Below, piece by piece: positions 6,999 through 14,078 of a stretch of DNA of 36,291 nt. Under the pieces are notes generated by a model. It saw nothing but the letters and a program-made list of their open reading frames with translations. It was not told the DNA's origin and ran no database searches. The DNA lies in IMG/VR virus record IMGVR_UViG_3300049478_000122, positions 1-36,291 of that record; one strand, written 5' to 3'. The position numbers and the translations under genes are program-made. This DNA comes from a virus. The number at the start of each line of letters is the position of its first letter. Position 1 is the first letter of the stretch.

Positions 6999-8400
6999 AC
7001 ATCAGCGCACGCGTATTTCTCTTGAAGGATATGCTGAGGCAGCAGATGCTGCTAAGCAGGCCAAGGTTGAACAGTTGAAGTCTAACCCATCGGAGTTTTT
7101 CAAGCAAATTCTCGGTTTCGAACCCTTCAAGTATGAACTGGAGCTTATTGATCTTTTTGAAAAAAACCAGTTTGTGGCTGCTCGATGGTGCCGTCAATCA
7201 GGCAAGTCTTTCACGGTTTCCGAGTTGCTGCTGAATTATGCGCTTGACAATGATGACTATTACATTGCGGTTGTGGGGCCTAGCTGGCGCCAAACTAAAC
7301 TGAATATCAGGCGAATAAGCTATTTCCTTCGCAAGCTAAATGACCCAGGCATTAAGGCGCAGAAGACGCGGATAACCTTCCCGAACGGTAGTGTGATTGA
7401 GGCGTTTCCGAATAACCCTGACACTATCAGGGGTCCTACGCTTAACTGCGTGTGGTGGGATGAAGCCAACTTCACGCCAAATGACACAGACCTTTATGAT
7501 GCTATACTTTTTACGCTTGGCACTACAAATGGCAAACTCGTAGTTACGAGCACGCCTTGGAATACGGATAGTCTCTTCTGGAAAATGTGTAATCACCGGG
7601 ATTTTGAGGATTTCGCAAGGCATCATGTAACTTGGGAACAGGCTCAAGAGCCTAATGGACCTTTAAAAAAGGCAATTTTGGATAAGATCCGTAAGCAGTT
7701 TGGTGAGGATCCGTCTCGTTGGCGTCGGGAGATGGAGGCTGAGTGGGCTGAAGAGGAAGATGTGTGGCTAGCTCAGAGCTTAATCGTTTCGTGTATTGGC
7801 ACGGTGAAGAATTGTGGTGAGGACTTACAACCTTGGGATCCAGAGCGGAGTTATCACGGCGACTTATTCGCTGGTTTGGATTTGGCGCAGACAAGGGATT
7901 ACTGTGTTCTCAGCGTGATTGAACGGTTGAACGATAAGCTATTTCTTAGACATTTGAAGATTTTCCAGCAGCCAACGTTATACGCGACTGTTTTGGGTTA
8001 TCTGAAGATGTTGCAGGACCGCTGGGGCGGATTCCAGAAAATCCGAGTTGACATTACCCGAGAAGGACCTAGCATCATTGCGGACATGGAGAACGCTGGC
8101 ATTAACAACGCTGAAGGCGTGAACTTCAGTGTGCCCAAGAAGAGCGAAATGGCAAGTCTCTTAAAACAGCGCATGTCTAATCAGAAGCTCTTTTATCCAT
8201 TGCTTAATTGGGAGAGGCCTTACAGGGGCGACATCTGCACGGAGCTCAACGTGGAACGTTATGATTTGCGGAAGGATGGCACCATAGGCTTTTCGCATCC
8301 AAATGGTACGCATGATGACGTGTTTTGGGCTACTGCCTTGGCGATTTACGCGACTGTTGAGATGGCGCCGGAGCCGTTCTTAGCGATTGTGCCGAGGTGA
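6952..8400 (+). CDS. terL: Terminase large subunit
   Basis: The 482-aa ATPase-nuclease drives DNA into the prohead and cuts it. The ATPase part has a Walker A CRQSGKS at residues 80-86, Walker B VWWDEA at 167-172 and coupling motif TSTP at 199-202. The C-terminal RNase H-like nuclease has the expected acidic residues: GLDLA (D310), RVDITREG (D367) and HDDVFWA (D455/D456). Length and motif order are normal for TerL. The packaging type (cos or headful) cannot be told from the sequence. ATG 6952 is inside the small-subunit gene, with GGAGG just before it. Confidence 0.95.
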   Translation: MRISRRKPRAQKSPSEHQRTRISLEGYAEAADAAKQAKVEQLKSNPSEFFKQILGFEPFKYELELIDLFEKNQFVAARWCRQSGKSFTVSELLLNYALDNDDYYIAVVGPSWRQTKLNIRRISYFLRKLNDPGIKAQKTRITFPNGSVIEAFPNNPDTIRGPTLNCVWWDEANFTPNDTDLYDAILFTLGTTNGKLVVTSTPWNTDSLFWKMCNHRDFEDFARHHVTWEQAQEPNGPLKKAILDKIRKQFGEDPSRWRREMEAEWAEEEDVWLAQSLIVSCIGTVKNCGEDLQPWDPERSYHGDLFAGLDLAQTRDYCVLSVIERLNDKLFLRHLKIFQQPTLYATVLGYLKMLQDRWGGFQKIRVDITREGPSIIADMENAGINNAEGVNFSVPKKSEMASLLKQRMSNQKLFYPLLNWERPYRGDICTELNVERYDLRKDGTIGFSHPNGTHDDVFWATALAIYATVEMAPEPFLAIVPR

Positions 8401-8407
8401 CATAGAA

Positions 8408-8473
8408 TTGGGTAAGCTTAGGGATGTACGTAGGAAATTGGCGAAGCGTAAGGTTATGGGTGTTGGCCGCTGA
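8408..8473 (+). CDS. 21-aa basic peptide
   Basis: A TTG at 8408 lies seven bases after a strong GGTGA element that overlaps the terminase stop codon. It opens a 21-codon frame (MGKLRDVRRKLAKRKVMGV..) with nine Lys/Arg residues. The spacing and ribosome site argue for translation, but so short a frame could arise by chance. A longer frame at 8424-8615 in another phase is less likely because it runs through a promoter. Confidence 0.4.
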   Translation: MGKLRDVRRKLAKRKVMGVGR

Positions 8474-8512
8474 GAATCAGTTTGCGACATATGTTATGGG
8501 CATGTATGTTGC

Positions 8513-8526
8513 TTTTCACTTTAACT
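8513..8526 (+). repeat. Intergenic motif TTTTCACTTTAACT, copy 1
   Basis: A 14-base word is found again at 13461-13474, with further similarity downstream (both copies are followed within a few bases by CTCTCT). Both lie in gene-free DNA upstream of rightward genes, so a regulatory role is possible. Confidence 0.5.
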
Positions 8527-8595
8527 CACCTCTCTCCCCCTACGGTTGCAGAATGCCTTTATTGCAATGCTGTTTTAAGGTCAACGTTTTGACCC

Positions 8596-8604
8596 TTTAT
8601 ATAA
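8596..8604 (+). promoter_or_regulatory. Archaeal TATA-box promoter of the ATPase-GNAT gene
   Basis: TTTATATAA at 8596-8604 lies in the gap after the terminase operon and about 18 bases upstream of TTG 8618. Normal archaeal spacing puts the transcript start near 8625, slightly inside the annotated start. So either the transcript starts a little early and is leaderless, or the true start is slightly further in. Confidence 0.55.
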
Positions 8605-8617
8605 GGGGGCTATAGTC

Positions 8618-10054
8618 TTGAGGGATCGCCGAGAGCATTTCAAGATTCATAAGGTCCGCCGTATCTATGATCGTTCAAGCAACAAGTTTGCGTTTAACAT
8701 TTCTTATGAGACCGCGGTTCAGTTGACGGCGAGAACCGTTGTTGTGGCTGAGGCCTTCGGGTTGGGCGTTGATGAAGCGCAGAAGTTTCAGGTCCTTGAC
8801 ACGGAACTGAAGATCGGGCCCGCCGATATCGTTTACATTACGGGCGATAGCGGCAGCGGCAAAAGTGTTTTACTACGAGCAATCAAGCAGGATCTCAGTG
8901 ATGAAGCCGTGGATATGGCGGACATCCAAATCGACCAGGATAAGCCTTTGATTGAGACTATAGGCGCTACGGTTGAAGAGGGCCTCGAGCTGCTAAGCAA
9001 AGTAGGCCTCAATGACGCTTTTCTTTTCCTACGTACATACCAGCAACTTTCGGATGGCCAGAAATACCGGTATCGACTCGCTAAATTTATGGAGAGCAAG
9101 AAGCAATGGTGGCTTATCGATGAATTTGCTGCAACTTTAGACCGGGATACTGCGAAGATTATTGCTTTCAATCTTCAGAAGATAGCGCGTAAGGAAGGTA
9201 AGGCAATCCTTGCGGCTACGACTCATAGCGATCTGTTCGATGATCTCAAGCCTAGCGTTCATATTCATAAGAAGTTCGGCAAGGAAATCACGGTCAGCTA
9301 TTATCCGAATGAACCTGCCAAGGAATGCTCTTTGGCGAAAGAAATGAGAATCGAACCCGGCGTCTTAGATGATTGGCGTAAACTCAGCGGATTCCACTAC
9401 CGCAGCCATAGTGTTGGCGCCAGTCGAGAAATCTATTGCCTAAAGCGCGGTTATGAGCTCTGCGGCGTGATCGTGTATTGTTATCCTCCGCCAAACTGTT
9501 CGGGCAGGCGCCTTGTGCTGCCCAAGATGTCTATTAAAGAATTGAATAGGAAGCTGAGTATTATCAGCCGCGTTGTAATACATCCGAAATATCGCACCAT
9601 TGGTTTAGGCGCCAAGCTGATCCGTGAGTCGCTGCCGCTCATCGGTACGCCCTATGTGGAATTGGTCGCAGTAATGGCGAAGTATAATCCCTTCGCGGAG
9701 AAAGCAGGCATGCGGAGAGTCCTTGAGCAAACGCCGGGGAAAGAAGCCACGGTGATCGCTGAGGTTTTGAAGCAGTTTGGTTTTGACTTGCAACTTCTCA
9801 GCAGCGAGCGGTATGTACGTGGTAAACTTGAGGGCCTAAGCCCTGAGCAGATGGTGACCCTTAAAGGGTCATTCGTTAAGAATGATCATCAGCGGTTCAG
9901 AAAAGAGATCGCGTCTTTGCGTCATGTGCCTTATGGCACCACAAAAGCTTATCGTGAAGGAATAGAAACCGCGAATTTGGAGAAAATAGCGAAGCTGGTT
10001 AGGATTGTTGGTGTTCTCCTGCAGACGAAGGTTTACTTATTCTGGAGCCGTTAA
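8618..10054 (+). CDS. ABC-type ATPase fused to GNAT-like acetyltransferase (COG2401 type)
   Basis: The N-terminal ABC-class ATPase has Walker A GDSGSGKS (residues 76-83), a signature-like LSDGQ (144-148), Walker B WWLIDEF with catalytic-type E169 (164-170) and an H-loop TTH (201-203). The C-terminal half has a GNAT acetyl-CoA site, VVIHPKYRTIGLGAKLI (about 319-335), then PYVELVAVMAKYNPFAEKAGM. This architecture matches the archaeal COG2401 proteins, whose substrate is unknown. There are no membrane segments, so it is not a transporter. It is a single gene with its own TATA box, flanked by a convergent gene at its end. A role in modifying host RNA, DNA or protein, or in counter-defence, is inference. 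Confidence 0.85.
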   Translation: MRDRREHFKIHKVRRIYDRSSNKFAFNISYETAVQLTARTVVVAEAFGLGVDEAQKFQVLDTELKIGPADIVYITGDSGSGKSVLLRAIKQDLSDEAVDMADIQIDQDKPLIETIGATVEEGLELLSKVGLNDAFLFLRTYQQLSDGQKYRYRLAKFMESKKQWWLIDEFAATLDRDTAKIIAFNLQKIARKEGKAILAATTHSDLFDDLKPSVHIHKKFGKEITVSYYPNEPAKECSLAKEMRIEPGVLDDWRKLSGFHYRSHSVGASREIYCLKRGYELCGVIVYCYPPPNCSGRRLVLPKMSIKELNRKLSIISRVVIHPKYRTIGLGAKLIRESLPLIGTPYVELVAVMAKYNPFAEKAGMRRVLEQTPGKEATVIAEVLKQFGFDLQLLSSERYVRGKLEGLSPEQMVTLKGSFVKNDHQRFRKEIASLRHVPYGTTKAYREGIETANLEKIAKLVRIVGVLLQTKVYLFWSR

Positions 10055-10340
10055 GCGTTCCAAACCATTTTATCCTTTTCTCTCTAACAGTATCTCCGGA
10101 ACGATCAAACGCCGCAGCTACCGTAATGTCTTTAGATAACCATTCGGCTGACTGTTTATAAAGTTCAAGTTCAAGTAAGTAGAAGTCTTGTTTTGCCTCA
10201 TCTAAAATCTCGAAAACTTCGCCGAGAATATCGCCAATTTTATTCGCAACATCTTGTGGCGATAGCAAAGGCATTAAACTGCCTTTTCCAGCAATCAGTA
10301 AAATACGCTTTTTTAATTCGCCTTCTTCTTGTTTGCTCAT
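9999..10340 (-). CDS. Small helical protein of unknown function
   Basis: The 113-aa protein is on the minus strand. ATG at 10340 has an AGGTGA site about ten bases upstream and an AT-rich TATA-like element about 35 bases upstream. The central part is helical (NKIGDILGEVFEILDEAKQDFYLLELELYKQ). The last 18 codons overlap the convergent ATPase-GNAT gene. No family was recognised. Confidence 0.65.
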   Translation of the reverse strand: MSKQEEGELKKRILLIAGKGSLMPLLSPQDVANKIGDILGEVFEILDEAKQDFYLLELELYKQSAEWLSKDITVAAAFDRSGDTVREKRIKWFGTLNGSRISKPSSAGEHQQS

Positions 10341-10368
10341 GTTTTTTCCTTCACCTCTTTTTCAGTGG

Positions 10369-10382
10369 TTTTAATATTTAAA
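10369..10382 (-). promoter_or_regulatory. TATA-like promoter for the 10340-9999 gene
   Basis: Read on the minus strand this is TTTAAATATTAAAA, about 30-40 bases upstream of ATG 10340. That spacing suits a short-leader transcript carrying the AGGTGA site. Confidence 0.5.
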
Positions 10383-10447
10383 GTGAATTCGTAGGCCTTC
10401 ACGATGAGGTTTGGGTTCCAGGGCATTTTGAATATTCTTTCCCATTA

Positions 10448-10537
10448 GTGCCCTTCAATGGGGATTCTGGTTGAAGGGCGAATGGTCTTTTTTTCCATGT
10501 GCCCTTCAAACGGGAACTCCCGCTTCAAACGGGAACT
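10448..10537. repeat. Cluster of CCCTTCAA-type inverted and direct repeats
   Basis: This gap between two leftward genes contains GCCCTTCAA (10450-10458) and its complement TTGAAGGGC (10471-10479), able to form a 9-bp hairpin with a 12-base loop. Two direct copies of CTTCAAACGGGAACT (10504-10518 and 10523-10537) follow with a 19-base period. The segment TTGAAGGGCGAATGGTC (10471-10487) recurs exactly at 24203-24219. It is a likely operator or structured regulatory region; the binding protein is unknown. Confidence 0.6.
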
Positions 10538-10575
10538 TATTTTGGAGCAAAGACGAAATTCGTCAATCTACTAGC

Positions 10576-10581
10576 AAAAAA
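10576..10581 (-). terminator. T-run terminator after the ASCH operon
   Basis: On the minus strand a run of six T follows the TAA stop (10584-10586) within a few bases. Poly-T alone is the usual intrinsic terminator in archaea. It would end the leftward transcript that includes the ASCH gene. Confidence 0.5.
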
Positions 10582-10583
10582 GA

Positions 10584-10787
10584 TTAATGAAAGTGGTATT
10601 TTCGATATCGTCTTGCTTCATTTCGTTTTGCTTCCTTCTTGTAGCGTTTCAGGACAGCGTCTATGCCTTCCTCAATGAAGATTTGTATTGCAGTTTTGTC
10701 AAACCCGGTTATTTTCACGCACTCAGGATTCTCAGCAACTTTCCCCAGAATATATCGAATTGCTTCTAGCTTTCTTTGTACGCTCAT
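10584..10787 (-). CDS. Small charged protein of unknown function
   Basis: The 67-aa protein starts at ATG 10787, whose codon overlaps the ASCH gene stop (ATGA on the minus strand), so the two are translationally coupled. ATG 10802 in the same frame is a less attractive alternative. It is helical with a very basic C-terminus (LKRYKKEAKRNEARRYRKY). The segment ENPECVKITGFDKTAIQIFIEEGI suggests a small folded domain. ATCTACTAG words lie at both flanks (10566 and 10801). Confidence 0.6.
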   Translation of the reverse strand: MSVQRKLEAIRYILGKVAENPECVKITGFDKTAIQIFIEEGIDAVLKRYKKEAKRNEARRYRKYHFH

Positions 10788-11143
10788 TTCGGATTCCTGC
10801 ATCTACTAGTAGATTTCGAGCGCATAACTTTTTCTGTTTTTTGGATTTCGTATGCTGTGACGGTTTCCTGTAGGTCTAGTGGGCGTTTGGTGATCTGTGG
10901 CCATTCCTTGCGGAATGCTTCAAGATTCTCGTAGCCTTCTGCTCGTGCTTCTTCTTCGGTCATGTCGGCTAAGCGCTGCTCGAATCTCCGTTTTATTTGC
11001 ACGTGGCCTTTTGGTTTTTCGTAGTAAGCGGATTTGACGGGTTGGATACTGCCGACTCGATATCGCATTTTATGCACGCGTCGGCGTGTCTGCGTTTTGC
11101 TACCATCCAGAACCTTATGTAACAAATGTTTCTTGAAAAGCAT
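10784..11143 (-). CDS. ASCH-domain protein
   Basis: The 119-aa protein has the ASCH pattern: HLLHKVLDGSKTQTRR near residues 6-21, a basic strand region (GHVQIKRRF) and the closing helix with LADMTEEEARAEGYENLEAF. ASCH domains are PUA-like beta barrels that bind RNA or modified nucleotides; some are amidohydrolases or ribonucleases, and they are common in viruses. ATG 11143 follows a GAGGTGA site. It sits in a leftward run with small genes on both sides. Confidence 0.8.
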   Translation of the reverse strand: MLFKKHLLHKVLDGSKTQTRRRVHKMRYRVGSIQPVKSAYYEKPKGHVQIKRRFEQRLADMTEEEARAEGYENLEAFRKEWPQITKRPLDLQETVTAYEIQKTEKVMRSKSTSRCRNPK

Positions 11144-11149
11144 GATTGC

Positions 11150-11341
11150 TCACCTCTTGATTCTTACTCTTAACGTTGCTTCATGCAGGCCATTTCCGTC
11201 AGGTTTTAACTCCACGACATCCGCCTTTATGAGCCAAGCGAACATGTGCACTGCCTTTTCCGCTTTAGGTCTATCTCGCGTCGTCAAGTAAAGTTTAACT
11301 CGCCCATCAGGCTGATTAAACCATGTTATCACATCATACAT
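11150..11341 (-). CDS. Small protein of unknown function
   Basis: The 63-aa protein runs leftward, starting at ATG 11341 about ten bases after GGAGG and ending seven bases before the ASCH start. It alternates strands and helices (YDVITWFNQPDGRVKLYLTTRDRPKAEKAV), a compact alpha/beta pattern. It is probably co-transcribed with the ASCH gene. No family was recognised. Confidence 0.6.
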   Translation of the reverse strand: MYDVITWFNQPDGRVKLYLTTRDRPKAEKAVHMFAWLIKADVVELKPDGNGLHEATLRVRIKR

Positions 11342-11367
11342 TTTTTACAGCGCCTCCGTTCCGGCCC

Positions 11368-11583
11368 CTATGCGATTATGGCTAGGCTCTTCGTATCTCG
11401 GCAATAATGGCCTTCGAAGGTTTCTGTGGCTCCGGCGATTACGCTGTTGAGCTTTTTACGCAGAGGATCATAAGGCGGAATTCTGATAACGTTTCGGTCG
11501 TTGATGTTATACCATTTTTTTCCGTAAAAACTGAATTGGAGCAACCATCTTTTCAGAGGATGCTTTCTAATGAAGATTTGCGT
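11368..11583 (-). CDS. Small protein of unknown function, apparent ACG start
   Basis: The minus-strand frame ending at TAG 11370-11368 reads as real protein (YGKKWYNINDRNVIRIPPY, then LRKKLNSVIAGATETFEG). No ATG or GTG exists in it. TTG at 11544 would give 58 aa but cuts into good sequence. ACG at 11583 lies eight bases after GAGGTC and gives 71 aa beginning (M)QIFIRKHPLKRW. A TATA box lies about 40 bases further upstream. The opposite-strand frame at 11407-11592 is a shadow. Confidence 0.5.
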   Translation of the reverse strand, partial: TQIFIRKHPLKRWLLQFSFYGKKWYNINDRNVIRIPPYDPLRKKLNSVIAGATETFEGHYCRDTKSLAIIA

Positions 11584-11585
11584 TT

Positions 11586-11714
11586 GGCTTGACCTCTAAA
11601 AACACGTTAGGCGCTGTCCCATATAAGTGTTAGGGATAGCAGAAAAGAGCTGTGGACCGCTGGCTTTTCCAAGAGGTCAAGCCTGAAAAAGTGATTCCAG
11701 ACAGCCCACAGCTC
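11586..11714. repeat. Nested inverted repeats between leftward genes
   Basis: GGCTTGACCTCT (11586-11597) and its exact complement AGAGGTCAAGCC (11672-11683) lie 75 bases apart. A second pair, GAGCTGTGG (11647-11655) and CCACAGCTC (11706-11714), interlocks with it. The two stems overlap in a pseudoknot-like order and cannot be a simple nested hairpin. The region also holds the TATA box of the next leftward gene. It could be a structured RNA, operators or a recombination site. Confidence 0.55.
11621..11627 (-). promoter_or_regulatory. TATA box for the 11583-11368 gene
   Basis: On the minus strand CTTATAT (with GG following) lies 38-44 bases before the proposed ACG start. Transcription would begin near 11596, just upstream of the GAGGTC ribosome site. 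A CTTATATG element also precedes the capsid operon (24283). Confidence 0.45.
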
Positions 11715-11721
11715 GAGTAAG

Positions 11722-13230
11722 TTATTGTGGTTTTTTGCGCTTAAAGATTTCTGTCAGAAATTCTTCGATGTTGCCGCCGCCTTCCTTCATGTAATTGTTG
11801 AATAACGTTTTCATGTCGAGTTTTTTGCCGATGCCTTCCCCGGCGAGTTTTGCCAAGAGCCACGTTGGAACGATCTCGATGTGGTGTTTCTTTGCGAGTT
11901 GATGGGTTTCTTTTTTGGAGTAAGGGGCTATGAGTATTGGGTGCGCATCTTGCTTGATCACGTGGACCTGAAGCTTCTGGTTGCCCTCCTGATATTCAAT
12001 TATTTCTCCGAATTCGTTGCTGAAGCGCATTTTATCCATGAATTCTCGAAGGTGCTCGGGTGTGGCGCCGCCTCTGTAGAATTTGCATTCAATCGGGTAA
12101 TAGTGCTTCCAGAGAAGTTGTTTTCCATAGTAAAAGTCAACCTGGAGTACTCGATCGATTTCTTTGGCGTTGCTGAGTTTAATGTTATAGTGTTCTTTGC
12201 CTTTGACGATTCTGCGCCAGAAGGTTACTTTGATCTGCATATTCTTCAGCGCTAAGTCGATGCATTGTTGAGCGAAGGCTTCGTGAAAGTGTCCTATTGC
12301 TCCGGCCATTCTTTTTTTGCGGCTTATATGACTCTCCCAGAAGGCATGTTGCCTTTCGATGTCCTGTTGCGTGAAGTGCTGTTTATCGTAGATGAAGCCT
12401 TGGCCGCCTATGATAGATGTGATGAGGCTTGGGTAAATCTGCGTTAAAATTTTGATGGCCTTGAGGGTTTCGTATTGGCCTATTTCTTCTTCGAATTTTC
12501 CGTAGTTTGTGAAGCGTTTGAGGCTGCTGTCCTTGCGGATCTCCACAAGCATAGCGTTAACATGCGGGCTGTAGAGCCCTTGGCCCTGCTCAATGCGTTT
12601 CTTCGCTTGTTCCGTGCCAGGCAACCCATAGACGTAGCCTTTGATTTGTCCTTGGAATGCTGTTTCTCTTCCGAGGTCTGGGTTCCAGTAACCGCGCCTT
12701 TCTAACAATCCTTTTTTGCGTAGTTTACCGAGTACATGGCTTGCTCTTCCTAAGGGCGCATGGAAATAGTCTGCGACTTCTTGGGGGGCAGCTCCTATCT
12801 CGCGGCTTTTGAAGAATTCGAGAACTTGTTCCTGTTTCATCCATCCTTCCTTTATGCCCTCTGTGATGCTCGTAGTAAATGAGACAAAAGCAATGTTCGT
12901 CTTCTTAGGCGTCTGCTTCAGCGTGTACCGTTCCGTATGGGGCAAATCTAGCGTTATGATTCCGCTCGGCGTCATTATGGGGCTATCTGCTCTTACCCAC
13001 AAGTACGTAGTAACCCTTCGCCAGTATTGGCCTACGCCTGGTTTGCTTTCAACATGGCTTATGCTAACTTCTTCTCGGCTCCGCAAAACCTTGCCATTCT
13101 TCCACAATTTATTTAGTCTCTCCTGAACCGTTGTCGGGTAGCTTTTCAGCAACCGCACAAGGTCCATTCTGCCCATGGGTTTCTCCAGGAGCTGCAGTAA
13201 CTGCTCATCAATAGCACTTTTCCATGGCAC
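11722..13230 (-). CDS. Tandem helix-turn-helix protein with PD-(D/E)XK nuclease-like domain
   Basis: This is a 502-aa leftward gene. Residues about 1-50 form one winged helix (LLKSYPTTVQERLNKLWKNG) and about 130-180 a second (PQEVADYFHAPLGRASHVLGKLRKKG). The C-terminal part has the spacing of a restriction-like nuclease: E317 in HFHEAF, D359 in EIDRVLQVD, E381 and K383 in PIECKFYRGG, followed by helix LREFMDKMRF and strands. GTG 13230 is chosen because GGGAGG lies about nine bases upstream. It could be a sequence-specific nuclease, a recombination protein or a transcription regulator with a dead nuclease fold. No integrase motifs are present. Confidence 0.65.
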   Translation of the reverse strand: MPWKSAIDEQLLQLLEKPMGRMDLVRLLKSYPTTVQERLNKLWKNGKVLRSREEVSISHVESKPGVGQYWRRVTTYLWVRADSPIMTPSGIITLDLPHTERYTLKQTPKKTNIAFVSFTTSITEGIKEGWMKQEQVLEFFKSREIGAAPQEVADYFHAPLGRASHVLGKLRKKGLLERRGYWNPDLGRETAFQGQIKGYVYGLPGTEQAKKRIEQGQGLYSPHVNAMLVEIRKDSSLKRFTNYGKFEEEIGQYETLKAIKILTQIYPSLITSIIGGQGFIYDKQHFTQQDIERQHAFWESHISRKKRMAGAIGHFHEAFAQQCIDLALKNMQIKVTFWRRIVKGKEHYNIKLSNAKEIDRVLQVDFYYGKQLLWKHYYPIECKFYRGGATPEHLREFMDKMRFSNEFGEIIEYQEGNQKLQVHVIKQDAHPILIAPYSKKETHQLAKKHHIEIVPTWLLAKLAGEGIGKKLDMKTLFNNYMKEGGGNIEEFLTEIFKRKKPQ

Positions 13231-13548
13231 TATTCATTCCTCCCGATGGGCACGCGCACCTAATGCGTGCGCCGCATGTACTATTCAGTAGGGCTAACGG
13301 AAATCGTGAGTTAACCATGCCTTACGCCTTGCACTGCACTATGCACAGCACGAAATTAAGCATATTGCACAGAAACAACTCAAAGCAACGTTCCTTTCAG
13401 GGAAAGAGATACACTGCATGTGACGGTTTGCCTGTTGCGTTTGCCCGTCGGAATGGCGGTTTTTCACTTTAACTGTACTCTCTGTGCGGTTCTGGTGCTC
13501 CGTTTGGTGCGTGGTTTTTTATGTGCTTTGCTATGCCTAGTGTAGGGC
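13231..13548. other. Gene-free divergent intergenic region
   Basis: About 320 bases lie between a leftward gene start (13230) and a rightward one (13558). It should hold promoters for both. It contains the TTTTCACTTTAACT word (13461-13474) and a GC-rich, partly self-complementary stretch at about 13248-13276 (ACGCGCACC...GCGTGCGCC). An 82-codon frame crosses it but reads like noise. No convincing TATA box was identified. Confidence 0.5.
13461..13474 (+). repeat. Intergenic motif TTTTCACTTTAACT, copy 2
   Basis: The second exact copy of the word at 8513-8526, again in a gene-free region ahead of a rightward gene. Confidence 0.5.
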
Positions 13549-13557
13549 GTGGTGCGT

Positions 13558-13737
13558 ATGGGCGGGTCGTATCAGCAGGGTTGGGATGATTGTCTCGATG
13601 CGGTTTTGAGTATTTTGAATGAAGCTAAAAGTGTTGATGAAGCAAAGAAAAAGGTTGAGCAGGTTCAGGTTTTGGTGAAGGCTAAGAAGTTTGAGCAGAT
13701 TAGGGTTGAGCTTGGCGTTTTGCCCGATCTCTTTTAG
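13558..13737 (+). CDS. Small helical protein
   Basis: The 59-aa product from ATG 13558 (GTG 13549 is an alternative) has a QQGWDDCLDAVLSILNEAK helix and a second helix (AKKKVEQVQVLVKAKKFEQI). It looks like the small helical-hairpin proteins common in archaeal mobile elements. Its 3' end overlaps the convergent regulator gene by 38 bases. The function is unknown. Confidence 0.55.
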   Translation: MGGSYQQGWDDCLDAVLSILNEAKSVDEAKKKVEQVQVLVKAKKFEQIRVELGVLPDLF

Positions 13738-13990
13738 CCTCTAACACCGCATCTATTTCCTCAATTTTTTTGGCGATTGCTTTTCCGTCTCCGGTTAGTT
13801 GAATGTAGCGTGTGTATGGCCGCTGTCGTTCTTCATCAATTAACTCGAGTCTGGCGAGTCTAGATAGGGCCTTGAAGATGGTGCCGCTGCTTGCGTTTAC
13901 GTTTATGTCGGTTACTTTGGTTTTGCCTTTTATGTGAAGGAATAGTAGGATTTGAAGGGCGCCTCTATTTTCTAACTCTTTGATGGACAT
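13700..13990 (-). CDS. Winged-helix transcriptional regulator (MarR/ArsR-like)
   Basis: The 96-aa protein from ATG 13990 (GTG 14005 in frame would add five residues) has a classic winged helix-turn-helix: GALQILLFLHIKGK, TKVTDINVNASSGTIFKALSRL, and a wing at ELIDEERQRPYTRYIQLT, followed by a C-terminal helix. It is divergent from the AbrB/RHH operon and shares its promoter region, which carries matching palindromes. It is probably an autoregulator and the repressor of the rightward operon, controlling the switch between viral states. Confidence 0.8.
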   Translation of the reverse strand: MSIKELENRGALQILLFLHIKGKTKVTDINVNASSGTIFKALSRLARLELIDEERQRPYTRYIQLTGDGKAIAKKIEEIDAVLEAKRDRAKRQAQP

Positions 13991-14002
13991 TATAGTTCTC
14001 CC

Positions 14003-14073
14003 CACATTTTAGAGTTCGAAATGTGCGAAAGTTTTATAAATAGTTTGTGTAGTTATATTACATTTCGAAATGT
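14003..14073. promoter_or_regulatory. Divergent promoter with palindromic TATA and two flanking operators
   Basis: A self-complementary TATA box TTTATAAA (14033-14040) sits between two operator-like sites. These are CACATTT...AAATGTG (14003-14025, interrupted) and the perfect palindrome ACATTTCGAAATGT (14060-14073). Predicted start points 25-27 bases either side of the TATA fall at or beside the two sites, so a bound repressor would block both directions. The likely ligand is the wHTH protein encoded just to the left. Confidence 0.7.
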
Positions 14074-14078
14074 GAAAG

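Noticed and set aside
8424-8615. 63-codon plus-strand frame after the terminase
   Set aside because: It passes through the TATA box of the next gene and lacks a ribosome site; the 21-codon frame at 8408 has a much better one.
10448-10537. CRISPR array
   Set aside because: Repeats are 15 bases with 4-base gaps and only two full copies; there are no spacers and no cas genes.
11407-11592. 61-codon plus-strand frame
   Set aside because: Antisense to a better minus-strand frame that has a ribosome site and TATA box.
13224-13472. 82-codon plus-strand frame in the divergent gap
   Set aside because: Composition unlike neighbouring proteins and no ribosome site; it covers a region needed for promoters.
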